Origin: Narthecium ossifragum | Taxonomy: Eukaryota > Streptophyta > Magnoliopsida > Dioscoreales > Nartheciaceae | Reading direction: 5' to 3' | DNA: 64,000 bases | Assembly: GCA_963920575.1 (NCBI GenBank) | Contig: OY986969.1 | Location: 9,669,096-9,733,095, forward strand | Shown: positions 47,785 to 58,970 of the stretch, piece by piece | How the letters are laid out: every line of letters begins with the position of its first letter | Position numbering within the stretch: the first letter of the stretch is position 1 | Position numbers and translations under genes: made by a program | Notes under the pieces: generated by a model | Databases searched by the model: none | What the model was told of the DNA's origin: nothing | The model's input: the letters and a program-made list of their open reading frames with translations, nothing else

Positions 47785-48905
47785 TGCATCCTGCAAAGTC
47801 ATCGGAATAGGTATAGTTAAAATCAAGATGTTCGACAGGGTGGTTAGGACACTGGAAGATGTGAGACATGTACCTGACTTAAAAAAGAACCTAGTTTCCT
47901 TGGGGGCCTTAGACTCAGTAGGCTGCAGCTATGCTATGAGGCAGATGGTGGAGTTATGAAGGTAGTGAAGGGAGCTATGGTGTTAATGAAGGGTCAGAAG
48001 GTTGAAGGCAATATTTACAGACTACTAGGAAGTACAGTTCTAGGTGGAGCTGTTGCGGTAGAGGCAAAATTAGATGAGGCGTTGTTGTGGCATATGCGAC
48101 TAGGGCATATCAGTGAGTGTAGATGATGGAGCTCCACAAGAGAAACTTGTTGAAAGGTATCAAGTCATGCAAACTTGATTTCTGCAAGTTTTGTGTACTC
48201 GAGAAGCAGAACAGAGTGCAGTTCAAGGCTGACAAGCATAAGACTGAAGGTGTATTGGACTATGTTCATTCAGATGTTTGGGGGCCAGTGAGAGAACCTT
48301 CACATGGAGGATCACAATATTTCGTCACTTTCATTGATGATTTCTCCATAAAGGTCTGGGTATATTTCATGAAGCAAAAGTCAAAAACTTTCTCAAAGTT
48401 TAAATCATGGAAGGCAAAAGTTGAGAACCAAACTGGGAAGAAGATCAAGTATCTGAGGTCAAATAACGGTACAGAGTATAGAGATTCAGAGTTTCTAAAG
48501 TTTTGCGATGATCATGGTATTCAACGGCACTTCACAGTCCGAAAAACATCTCAGCAAAATGGTGTGGCGGAGAGGATGAATAGGACGATCGCTGAAAGGG
48601 GTCGGTGAATGAGATTGAATGCAGGACTTTCAAAGAGTTTTTGGGCAGAAGCAGTAAACATGACATGCTATGTCATCAATAGATCTCCAAGTGTTGCACT
48701 AGAAGGAAAAGTTGCACAGGAGGTATGGATGGGTACAGAAGTCGATTATTCTAGGTTGAGAGTATTCGGGTGCCCTGCATATGTGCATATTCCCAGTGAT
48801 GAGAGATCAAAACTTGATCCTAAGTCAAAGAGATGTGTTTTTCTCGGGTACGAGACAGGAGTCAAAGGGTTCATGCTTTGGGATCCAGAAAGGAGAAAGT
48901 TGGTG
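47785..48905 (+). pseudogene. Copia protease end and integrase, broken
   Basis: The frame interrupted at 27274 resumes here (VIGIGIVKIKMFDRVVRTLEDVRHV, given as one short anchor region), then an integrase zinc-binding region (LWHMRLGH...CKLDFCKFC) and core. The DVWGP and QQNGVAERMNRT motifs are kept. The second catalytic Asp in the usual RxDNG motif reads RSNNG, so the integrase is inactive. A frameshift lies near 48123 and a stop at 48606-48608. The frame is cut at 48906 by a solo LTR; TGGTG (48901-48905) is the left duplication. Confidence 0.85.
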
Positions 48906-51900
48906 TGTCATGCCCCGACCCAGAAAACCCATCCAGATCGAGTCGTGAGCCTCCTAAACCTGTTTACATCATCAATTGGCGCACAAGTATAAAACTGCTA
49001 TGAATTTAAACAATTTGATCCTCAAGTTCATAAAAATTTCGACAAAATCCCCTTTATAATTATGGCACAAGAAATTTGTACATTTCATAATTTTACAACT
49101 TTACAATTTCGATATTTGACAAATTACAATTAGGGCAAATGATCAATCATTACAATCCTCAAATGTCTACATTAAAGAATGTTACAAAATTTCTCCAATA
49201 CAATTAAATTAATAATCATACAATTCTGTTCTCGAATATTTCAGATTATACATCAATTTATACATCACTGATTAAAACTGTAAATTATCTGTAGAAGAAC
49301 TCCTCGACGCTTCAAGTCCTCGATCACCTCGAAATACAGCGTCATCTTCTAAAGGAACACCTGAAAGAAGGAACTGCATCGACCTGCATCACCGATGCAA
49401 CCCAGGTAGGGTGAGCAATAATGCCCAGTAGGGCTCTACTCTACGTCGCACAGAAAGGGAGGAAAATTGCAACTGCGTCGTTCTCCGCCTACGCCTAAGG
49501 TATGCCAAGGGGTCCCATAACCCCGTCGATTCCCGAGGGCTCCTGTCCAGGTCCCACCCTCACCCAAGAACAGACAAGAGGAAACAAAGACTGCGGGCTC
49601 CTGTCCAGGTACCACCCTGCCCAGTCATACCATCTCTCGCGGGGGTACACATGTCAGGGATATCGACAACCATCCTTAGCGCTTGGCCTTGGAGACCCGA
49701 CACGACCTCTACACCTCAAATACAATAATATCCAACATGGTCGACTATAACAATAACCTCAAATGATATCAATTATGATCATTCGATGACAATCACGTCC
49801 CAATCCTCCACTACCCCAAACCCCGGTCCTAGGGCTAGATCCGGGCTACCCGAGAACCCCGGATCGGCGATCGAATCCATCGCCTACCACCTAGCCTAGA
49901 TGTCTCTAATGCAATCATCATGCATGAGTCTATTTAAACAACTAGGCCTAAGTGTCTCTACATGACATCTCATCAAGCATGTCCAATGTAGCATACAATA
50001 AGATAAAAGAGAGAGCTAAACTATTACCGTACAACAAGGGATAACAATTACTTAACCATACACCTAATACGGTTCAAAGCATAACCACCACAAGCAGTCG
50101 ACCTAGTTCAATCCAAATTTCGACATTACAACGGCTTACACCGCCATTAGCCAGAAACTATACAATGGGGTACACCCCAGTTAATCAATTCACAGGGCAC
50201 CCCCGGCCCGCAAAATATAAACATTTCCACCAAGAAATATAAACGGGCCACCGCCGGCCCTAGGCTTATACATGATCCAGAAATACATGAATGACGTGAT
50301 TAATAAGAGATTGCACGGACTGAGTTGTTAAAGAAACAATTTAATATAAATGAATAACGAATAATCACGGAGATACTAGGTCAAACAATTACATCAGTTC
50401 AATTCGACAATAATCAAGAGAAGACATTCCAAAACTCAACTCGCAATTAGTCCACTTAGAAACCGACGAAAAATACGAAAACCCACCGCCGGCAGATCAA
50501 CATCTTAGTAATAATAAAACATACCCAATAATGAATTAGAAGCAATTCAAAAGAAGGGGAGGGCATGGAGGTTAAACATCGTTGGAAAACACTACTATCG
50601 AAAAAAACTACAATCTCAGTCAACCTCAATCGATCAAGCTGGGGAAAGCTACAATAGGCCCCCCTAATCATCCTCCCAGTCATGATTACCCACTAACAAA
50701 CTTCCGCAGCAAGGGCAGAGCCACGAGCACCCTGCCGGTAGGTAACCGACCACACAAGGACACGACCTGCAAGGGTTAGATGTCCTACGACCATCCAATC
50801 CACACAGCCGGTTCACACAGTAGTACCACGAGGCCATGGAAGAATACCAGTACAGCTACGACCACCAAAGAAGAAGCAATCTGAGCTTCTAACTCGAGAA
50901 CAAGGGAAAACAGAGCATCTAAACAGTCGCATCAATCCAGGCAATCACAAATACTAAGAGCAATTCATGGCAGTCAGGGACAGAAACAGAGTAGATGCAA
51001 ACCTGGGAGGGGAAAAACCCACCGGAGCTACAGACACAGAACTGATGCCTAAACCCTAAGCTAACAGCACCACAGTCCATCGAACCGGAGTGAGGGGAGA
51101 GATCTCACCAATAAAACCACCACTAATCCATAACGACAGCAAGGAGAAGGTGAAGAACATCAAGAGAGGACCCACAAGATCAACAGAGCATCAAGCTAAC
51201 CCTAGAGGGGTCGATGAGATTCAAGAGGAGAAGAAATCTCATCACATCCCAACTACAACCCGCATCCCAAACAAATCACAGGAGACTCAAGGAAGTAATC
51301 GGAAAAAATGGACAGGAGGACCTCCAGTATCCGGCCAACCAAGAACAGAGGAGAAGAAAACCCACAGAAAACCATCGATCAAAACCAAAACCACAGAAGC
51401 AAGCAAGAAATCTCATCGGAAGTCCATTGGCATCCAAAGATCTAAGAAACCGCAGCAAAGAAAGGAGAAGGAACATCAACACGCAGTCAAGAGATCAACC
51501 TACTCTGAGATATCATGTATCCAAGCAACCTTGCTCTAGTCTAGTAGAGTCTAATCGACGGATTAGATCAGAAACCTACCTCTGGATCGTTGAGCTCGCG
51601 TCCTTCCCCTTCTTTTCCGGCCACGGTAATCGTCGTCACCAAGGTTTTCGTCGTCGCTGCCAAAGTAGCCAAGCTCCCCACCGTCGGTGAAGGAGAAGGC
51701 CTAGCCGCCGTCTCGTTCCTCTCCAGCCGCGGTCGTTGGTCGCCTCCGATCACGGTCGCCGAGCTCTCCTCTCCCCTTCGGTTCGACGCCGCCGCTCTCT
51801 CTCTAAAGATCGGGATAGGACCCTCACGAGAGAGAGAGAAGGGTTAAGAAGGTTTTATATGATCACTTAAGTTAGATCCTGGCCATCCGATCAGCCTAAG

Positions 51901-52177
51901 CTAATCTCAGCTGCCCAAGTCCAGCACTTCACGATCTAACCCAGATCCTCCGATCTAGGGTACTCTTAATGGTCTAATCAAGCACATACATCATTACAAG
52001 GCCGTGTGTGCGTTACGCGTGTGTGAAACCCACTCCGCCTAGGATAATTTACCAAGTTACCCCTGGAGCCGCAACGATCAGCGAGGATCACAAAGCAAGG
52101 CCAACCAAGCCCAAAACCAACAGAACCAGACCCTCGACCCAAGAGGTCAGACCGGGTTGGAGGTACGGGTCCTCACA
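48906..52177 (-). mobile_element. Solo LTR, diverged 3.3-kb subfamily, TSD TGGTG
   Basis: Read on the minus strand it starts TGTGAGGACCCGTACC and ends GGTCGGGGCATGACA. TGGTG is duplicated at 48901-48905 and 52178-52182, and removing the insert rejoins the Copia frame at KLV/HSRDVVFDE. It shares landmark blocks with the 2.3-kb family (GGTTTCACACACGCG, CTAGGACCGGGGTT, AGAGGTCGTGTCGG) but is longer. No coding sequence; ORFs in it are compositional. Confidence 0.9.
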
Positions 52178-52182
52178 TGGTG

Positions 52183-54033
52183 CATAGTAGGGATGTGGTT
52201 TTCGATGAAGCTTCACTATTAAAGGTTTCTAAGGAAAACGAGAAACATGACTCAGAGGCAAGCAGCAACAGCAGTAGAGATGTGGTGCATGTGAAGTTAG
52301 AAGAATATGAAAGTGAGAGGGATGTTAGGGATACTGAATACACTGTCACTGGAGATCAGGAGCAACACACCATAGCAATAGGGAGACCCAAGCGCACTAT
52401 TAGACCGCCTCTCAAGTATGGCTTTGAAGACATGGTTTCTTATGCATTAACTATAAGTAGTGGCGATCCTACTGCCTTTCAAGAATCTATCAATAGCCAG
52501 GAGAAAGATACATGGATGCTGGCCATGATAGAGGAATTTGAGTCATTGCATAAGAACGATACTTGGGATTTGGAGGAGCTTCCCTCAGGAAAGAGGCCGA
52601 TTGGGTGCAAGTGGGTGTATAGTAAGAAGGAAGCAATATCAGAGAAAGAAGGTGAAAGTTTCAAGGCACGACTTGTGACAAGGGGGTACTCGCAGAAGAA
52701 AGGGGTGGACTACGATGAGATATTCTCTCCCGTAGTTAGGTATACCTCTATCAGGGTGCTACTAGCATTGGTGGCCAATTATGACTTAGAGCTTGAGCAA
52801 CTTGAGGTGAAGACTGCATTCCTGTATGGCGACATGGAGGAGCAAATATATATGGAGCAACCAGAAGGATTCACGCATGTAGGCACAGAGCACCTTGTTT
52901 GCAGGCTAAAGAAGTCACTATATGGGCTCAAGTAGTCTCCACGACAATGGTATAAGAACTTTGACTCTTATATCATGTAGATTGGTTATACGCGCTGTGA
53001 GTATGATTGTTACGTTTACTATAGGGTGCTTGATGATCATTCTTATATTTTTCTGATGTTATATGTCGATGATATGTTGATTGCTACCAAGAGTATGATA
53101 GAGGTAGACAAGCTAAAATCTTTATTGAGCAGAAAATTTGATATGAAAGATTTAGGGGCTGCCAAGAAGATTTTAGGCATGGAGATACACCGGGACAGAC
53201 AGGACAGAAAATTGTGGATGTCTCAGAGAAGCTACACAAAGAAGGTGTTAGAGAGGTTCAGTATGGGAGATGCAAAACCAATGATCACACCTTTGGCAAA
53301 CCCCTTTTAATTGTCTACTAGCCAGAGCCCAATGTCAGAAGACGAGATTGCAGACATTTCCAAGGTTTCATATGGCAAAGCAGTGGGTTGTCTAATGTAT
53401 GCCATGGTATGTACTAGACCTGATTTAGCTCATTCAGTAAGTGTTGTGAGTAAGTTTATGTCAAATCCAGGGAGACAACATTGGGATGCAGTTATGTGGA
53501 TTTTCAGGTACTTGAGAGGTACTACAAACTATAATATTATGTTTGCTAGACAACAGGGTGATCCATTAGTTGTAGGGTATGTAGATGCTGATTATGCAGG
53601 AGACCTGGATGACAGGAGGCCGACTCCATGGTATGTTTTCACTCTTGCAGGAGGACCTATTTGTTGGAGGGCTATGTTGCAGTCACTTGTTGCTATGTCC
53701 ATGACTGAGGCATAGTACATGGCGATAGCTGAGGCTGCTAAGGAGGCATTATGGGTTATAGGGCTAGTCAAGGAGTTGGGTGTTCAGCAAGGTGGAGTTC
53801 AGCTTCATTGTGACAGCCAGAGTGCTATTTATTTGGCAAAGAACAAGGTCTATAATGCCAGGACAAAGCACATTGATGTGAGGTTTCAAAAAATCATAGA
53901 GTTGGTTGCTACATATGAGATTATTCTTGAGAAGGTTCACACATCTGAGAATGCAACCGATATGTTAACGAAGCCCCTTACCACAGAAAAGTTCAAGCAC
54001 TGCTTGGACTTGATCAACCTCATTAAAAATTGA
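52183..54033 (+). pseudogene. Copia reverse transcriptase and RNase H, with stops
   Basis: RT starts around DTWMLAMIEEFESL and includes VKTAFLYGDMEEQIYMEQP and the catalytic YVDD (53062-53073), intact. RNase H has DADYAGDLDDRRPT, CDSQSAIYLAKN and ARTKHIDVR. In-frame stops occur at 52933 and 52978 (TAG), 53308 (TAA) and 53713 (TAG, replacing the usual Glu of TEAEY). The first three are what C-to-T change of CAG or CAA gives. Not functional. Confidence 0.9.
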
Positions 54034-54160
54034 GGTGGAGCTTTTGTGCCCAGCCGAGGGTGCGAAAGGTTCCTGCATTTCAGAAGGGAATGCAGAATAT
54101 TAAGGCATGTGCAAGGAGCGTCTCCAGGGTGGCTTCCAGAATATAAGTCAAGGTGGAGAT
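54034..54160 (+). other. Copia 3' non-coding region and polypurine tract
   Basis: From the RNase H stop to AAGGTGGAGAT (54150-54160), the purine tract directly before the 3' LTR start TGTTATGC. Confidence 0.75.
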
Positions 54161-54596
54161 TGTTATGCATTGGATGTCTTGGATTTTATCGCTGGCTCGA
54201 CTATGACACACTACGCAGAGTTAACATGGTTATGGGCAGCGTCCATGTCACGGGGCTTGGGGTAGCGCCCCGGAAGCTAAACGGATTTTAGGATTTGTTT
54301 TAACGGATCTAGCCTATTTTGTCTTTAGACCCGACCCGGATTAGGTTATGTATGGAGGCGTATAAATACTCATGTAACCTAGGGTTAGAGTTGAGGATAT
54401 GACATATTGGAGTGGCTGTGAGATTGAGAGATTTGTAACCTCTGTTCTGCATAATGAAAGAAGACGATCTCTCTTCCCATGGATGTAGGCATTCTTGCTG
54501 AATCACGTAAATCTCGTATCTCTATGTCTTCTTTTATTTTCTTTCTTCCTTTTATTGTGTGTGGCTGTCATCGCATGGACATGTTTATTGCCAACA
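54161..54596 (+). repeat. 3' LTR of the Copia element
   Basis: 436 bp, TGTTATGCATTGG to TTGCCAACA, followed by TTATA (54597-54601). Partner of 25833-26275. Confidence 0.92.
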
Positions 54597-54713
54597 TTAT
54601 ACAATAATATTAAGATTGCTATAAATATGTTAAAGAGCAACGTAACAAAGAGATCATAGAGCTCAAGAGATACGGAAACAAACGATAACAGAATATATGA
54701 GAATTAAACTCCC

Positions 54714-55420
54714 TATAACGGCCCCCGCCGTCCGGGGCTGCCCAGGGCCTGCAGGCTCTGTCTAGGATCCACACGCTCTAAGACAGGCACGCTTAACCTT
54801 GGAGTTTTCTGACGGATCACTGTCATCACGGCTTTAAAACATGTTCTATCTTAGGGTTACTAATATAGTTATTATATACGTGGGGTTGCTTACCCGGTTA
54901 CTTGGTTCGGCCACATGCCCTCCAGGCGAACACCGACACCCAGGTACCCCTGGTCTGACAACCCAACCCCCTTAGAGACGACACCCAGGTACCCCGGGTC
55001 TGACAACCCAACCCCCTTAGAGGCCCAACGTCCTCGTTGGCACAATCCGACTAACAGACCTACAGCTTGCTCTGATACCATCTATAATGGCCTCCATCAT
55101 CCGGGGCAGCCCAGGGCCTGCGGGCTCCATCCAGGATCCACTCGAAGGCCTCACCCGACACAATATTGTTCACTTTTGGCTCACCGTAGAAATCTGGGAA
55201 AACTTTCCAATAGATCACCCATCCCGGAACCGCTCTAAGGCAAACACGCTTAACCTTGGAGTTTTCTGACGGATCACTGCCATCACGGCTTTAAAACGCG
55301 TTGTGTCTTATAAGAGTTACTAATATAGTTATTATTTACATGGGGTTGCTTACCCGGTTAATTTGTTCGGCCACATGCCCTCCGAGCGGACACCGACACC
55401 CAGGTACCCCGGGTTTCACA
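54714..55420 (-). mobile_element. Cassandra TRIM retrotransposon, TSD CTCCC
   Basis: A 707-bp element with two short LTRs (54714-54960 and 55083-55420), a tRNA-iMet primer site (TGGTATCAGAGC on minus, about 55069-55080), only about 120 bp of internal DNA and a purine tract CTAAGGGGGTTGGG on minus. CTCCC flanks it at 54709-54713 and 55421-55425. On the minus strand the LTRs contain the 5S-rRNA-like stretch that defines Cassandra. It has no coding capacity and must use other elements' proteins. The left (3') LTR has lost about 90 bp, including half of the 5S-like region, and a roughly 45-bp segment at its start is tandemly duplicated (54945-55020). Confidence 0.88.
55190..55270 (-). promoter_or_regulatory. 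5S rRNA-like domain in the Cassandra 5' LTR
   Basis: On the minus strand it reads TCAGAAAACTCCAAGGTTAAGC, shown here as landmark blocks ACTCCAAGGTTAAGCGTG, GGGATGGGTGAT and GGGAAAACTTTCC nearby. These correspond to plant 5S rRNA blocks AACTCCGAAGTTAAGCGTG and AGGATGGGTGAC, covering the internal pol III promoter boxes. The 3' LTR retains only the first block (about 54785-54815). Confidence 0.8.
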
Positions 55421-55425
55421 CTCCC

Positions 55426-55810
55426 TACACCCTTTTTATTGCTCTTCTCCGTTGCTCATCCAATCTAATCCTATCCTTATATATGCATATAGGACGGAAG
55501 ATGGCAACTTACATGTGTTTTTTGTAAACATCAATTGTCAACATGCTGCATTTGCATCTCTCATTTCCTTCATGCATTTATTATCCATTGTGAGCATGTG
55601 ATCACTTTTGTCTTTCTCATGTTCATATCTTACAACATGGTCATCCACTGTGAGCATGTGATCACTTTTGTGTTTCACATGTTCACATTCTACAACATTC
55701 CCCCTTGGATGACCATTAAGTCACATCGTCCGTGAGCCTCTATTGTGAAAATCGCTTCTTAGGGTCGATGTATCGTTTGACCGTCACATCTCCAAGACAA
55801 GTCACATAGG
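55426..55810. repeat. Spacer with a 60-bp tandem repeat and a truncated SIRE LTR piece
   Basis: TGAGCATGTGATCACTTTTG occurs at about 55591 and 55651 in two 60-bp units. From about 55725 to 55808 the sequence aligns with part of the adjacent SIRE LTR (CGTCCGT(C/G)AGCCTCT, AAGTCA(C/T)ATAGGCC), so a fragment of a second LTR abuts it. Confidence 0.6.
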
Positions 55811-57047
55811 CCTGAAGCTCTAAGAGGGGGGGGGGGATTTATCTTAGGCTTTATACGGTAAAATCAATTAAGGAAATCAAAATAGGAGTCTAATTAAACC
55901 ATATGCTTGCTAAAGATAAGAGCAGATAATAAACATTTAAATAAGGGATATGAGATGAGAGTTAGAGAGATTGCATCAGATTTATAGTGGTTCGGCAAAC
56001 CTTGCCTACGTCCACTTCACTCAAGGTCCTCCTTGAGGTTCCAATACTTGCAAGACCTCTTACAAGTCGTCCACTAAGCTTACGGGTGTTTGGCAACCTA
56101 TCCACCAAGCTTACGGGTGCTTGGCAACCTTACAATCACTCTAATATCTCACTAAGATATTTCTCTCAAAGTCTACTTCACACTTGAAGTAGTTTTACAA
56201 AGGTTTAGCTCACTAATAAGAGATAGAAACTTGCTAGAATATGATTACAATAATCCCTTACCTCCCTCTAAGTCCTTGAAAAGTTTGCTAGACTTTCTCT
56301 TTTATAGCTGAGCTTCCAACCCTTCCAAATAGCCTCCCAATGGCTCTTTAACGGCTCTTAATTTTCTGGACTCACGGTCGACCGTCACATCGTCCGTGAC
56401 ATCGTCCGCCAGGCTTTCCATAAGCCACGGTCGATCCACCTATCGACCGTCAAGCCTCACGATCGACCGTCCCATCGACCGTGACATCGTCCGTCAGCCT
56501 CTGTCTATAAAACCGCTTCCCACGGTCGATGCACCGATCGTCCGTCGCTCCTTTGAGCCAAGTCATATAGGCCACGGTCGATCGGTCCATCGACCGTCAG
56601 CCTATTTTCCCAAGAACAACTTCCGCGGTCGATCCACGCATCAACCGCCATTCCCCACGGTCGATCCATGTATCGTCCGTCGCATCGACCGTCAGTACAA
56701 AAACTCATTAAATATGATTTTAATGCTTTCCAAATTAAAGGATAATAATATTAAATCATTGTTTTATCATCAAACATATATTGACATCATCAAAATAATA
56801 TCTGGGCTAACAAGGCCACGGTCATATCGACCGTCGGCCTATTTCCCACGAACAGCTTCTGCGGTTGATCCGTGCATCAACCGCAGACTCCACGGTCGAT
56901 CCGTGCATCATCCGCCGCATCGACCGTCAGTACATAAACATCTTAAATATGATTTTAATGCTTTCCAAATTAAGGGATATTAATATCAAAACAATGTTTT
57001 ATGATCATGCATAATTTGACATCATCAAAACAATACTAGGACTAACA
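55811..57047 (-). repeat. 3' LTR of a SIRE/Maximus-type Copia element
   Basis: On the minus strand it starts TGTTAGTCCTAG at 57047, directly after the SIRE-type polypurine tract (CATCATCAAAACGGAGGAGAT). It ends near CCCCCTCTTAGAGCTTCA, a C-run that is typical of these LTR ends. It carries many GGTCGAT...ATCGACC inverted pairs. A roughly 245-bp segment, including the LTR start, is duplicated in tandem (about 56570-56808 and 56815-57047). Confidence 0.75.
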
Positions 57048-57998
57048 ATCTCCTCCGTTTTGATGATGTCAGCCTTTTGAATTGTGATGATAAAACCTCA
57101 ATAGCTCCCTCTTAATTTATGCATCCATTTATCACAAGAAATATGTTCTAAAGTGCAATCCATTGATACAACAAGGTCATATGTCACTAAAAAGATATAA
57201 CAAGCTTGATTATATGTCAAAAGGTATGAAAGTGTAAAATATGACATATGTATCTCTTTGTATAGAAACATGAGACATGATATTTGAGCATTAATTATGT
57301 TGTCATAAAATCTCTAGTAAATATAGATAGAAAAATTCTTTAAACATCCAAAGGTTTCAAGTATATATATAAAGTTTCAAAACTTTTAAACTTTCAAAAC
57401 TCTTGAAATAAAACAAATCACCAACTAGCTTAAAAATCATCACATAACCACATTTCTCCTCCTTTGACATCATCAAAAAGAAATAGTAGATTAAAAATCA
57501 TCACATAACCTCTTTCTTTGGGGAAGTAGAATCACATAAAACCATAAAAAAATTTAACCAATGAAAGTTTTAAAATCAGAATTGAAGGTTTAAAATGATA
57601 CCAAAAGAAGATTTAAAAGTCGTCAAATTCTACACAAAGAAAGAGGTTATCAATTAAAGACTTTCTTAAACTCATTTGAAGTTAAACATAAAATAACTTT
57701 ATAGCATGGAATAACAAGTTACAATGGAGGGATCATTTATCAATGAAAAATTAATGCATACCTCCATTACCTTTAATGGCCAATAGTTATCCACCTTCAA
57801 ATACCTTGAGCCTCTACTTGTCAATTTTATTTTCTTTTTCTCCGAATGCAGTTAAACAAATATTTGTAATTTCTTCTTCATCTTCTTTGGAGGTGGAGCT
57901 CAAGTCATTTTCTTCCTTGGCCTTCTTCTTCTTATTTGAAGATTTCTTGAGCTATGGACAATCAAACTTGTAATGTCCGGACTTCCTACACTCATAAC
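57048..57998 (-). pseudogene. SIRE-type Copia internal remnant with gag zinc knuckle
   Basis: At the right end, reading minus, the frame YECRKSGHYKFDCP is a CX2CX4HX4C zinc knuckle whose first Cys is cut off at the hAT junction. It is followed by a stop and a Lys/Glu-rich tail (KKKKAKEENDLSS) and NICLTAF, as in SIRE gag. Less than 900 bp separate this gag end from the 3' polypurine tract, so all of pol is deleted. The rest is AT-rich and non-coding. Confidence 0.7.
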
Positions 57999-58289
57999 CA
58001 AGGTTGTTAATATCGCGTGTTGACGCGTAGGATCGTACGCGTTTACGAGTGCGCAATAGATGAACGAGTCACGGTGCTTCAAAACTTGTGGCAAGTGAAG
58101 ATCAGGGTTTAATCGTGATTTTAATCGTGAGATCGCTTAAATCGCAATCTGTTGTACGATGGAGTAAGCTAACGGGCGAGACGAAGCGTTGGCTGCGTTG
58201 CTGTACCCAGCGAGAAGGTTATGAGAAGAAATCCGGCTGTCCCAATCTACTATGGCGACCATCGGTGAAGGTATGTCCCTCTAGTCTCT

Positions 58290-58622
58290 ACATGTTCCTC
58301 TCTCCCTCAAGTAGTCAAGTTCATCTCTTTCTCTCTAGTTTTTTCCCCTTCTTCAGTCCTCTCTCCCTCAAGTTCATCTCTTTCTCTCTTTGTTTTTGTT
58401 TTTGTTTTTTTTTATTACTTTCTTCCTTCATTGTTCTCCCTCACGTTCATCTCTCTCTTTGTTTTTTTTTACTTTCTTCCTGCAGTCCTCTCCCTCACGT
58501 TCATCTTGCTCTCTGTTTTTTTTTTACTTTCTTCCTGCAGTCCTCTCCCTCAAGTTCATCTCTTTCTCACTTTGTTTTTGTTTTTTTTTTTTACTTTCTT
58601 TCTTCAGTCCTCTACCTCACGT

Positions 58623-58661
<39 letters not shown>

Positions 58662-58720
58662 CTTCCTTCAGTCCTCTCCCTCAAGTTCATCTCTTTCTCT
58701 TGTTAAGAAGCTATCATGAT
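58290..58720 (+). repeat. CT/T-rich tandem repeat in the hAT leader
   Basis: Units of about 60-75 bp containing CAGTCCTCTCCCTCA(A/C)GTTCATCTCT, alternating with T-runs and ending in a (CT)n microsatellite at 58630-58660. Phe/Ser/Leu-rich frames here are compositional. Confidence 0.75.
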
Positions 58721-58970
58721 CTATTCCTCTTATTTCTACGTACTACTCCTTTTCATATTTCAGTCATGATTCCTGAAAAGATTATATATATACTCTGTTC
58801 TCTGTAATAATTATTAATTCCTATTGCAGAATCTGAAATCTGCTTGCCATTCCTAATTTCCTATAACTACTAGTAGTCAGTAGTCTAGTATATTACGTTT
58901 TCTTTAGTTCTAGGGTTTCTGAATTCTTGTGTACATGCTTCTTTGGCCCTTCTACAGAATTGTGCAGAGA

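Larger units (their letters stand above)
25833..54596 (+). mobile_element. Tork-type Ty1/Copia retrotransposon, split by two insertions, TSD TTATA
   Basis: LTRs at 25833-26275 and 54161-54596 end in TTGCCAACA. The duplication TTATA flanks both sides (25828-25832 and 54597-54601). The order primer site, gag, protease, integrase, RT, RNase H is conserved once two insertions are subtracted: a Gypsy element (27274-47784) and a solo LTR (48906-52177). Net length is then about 4.97 kb, normal for this lineage. Gag and integrase wording (LFDGTGNFGLW, DVWGP, QQNGVAERMNRT) is TNT1/Tork-like. The copy is dead: frameshifts, several in-frame stops, altered protease and integrase catalytic residues, and a decayed zinc knuckle. 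Confidence 0.93.

Noticed and set aside
51090..51847. ORFs of 149 and 158 codons in the solo LTR
   Set aside because: Arg/Lys-rich readings of an LTR leader; overlapping frames and no homology that I recognise. A TE-captured gene fragment cannot be excluded.
58088..58807. 239-codon Ser/Phe/Leu-rich ORF
   Set aside because: Frame kept open by CT- and T-rich tandem repeats in the hAT leader.
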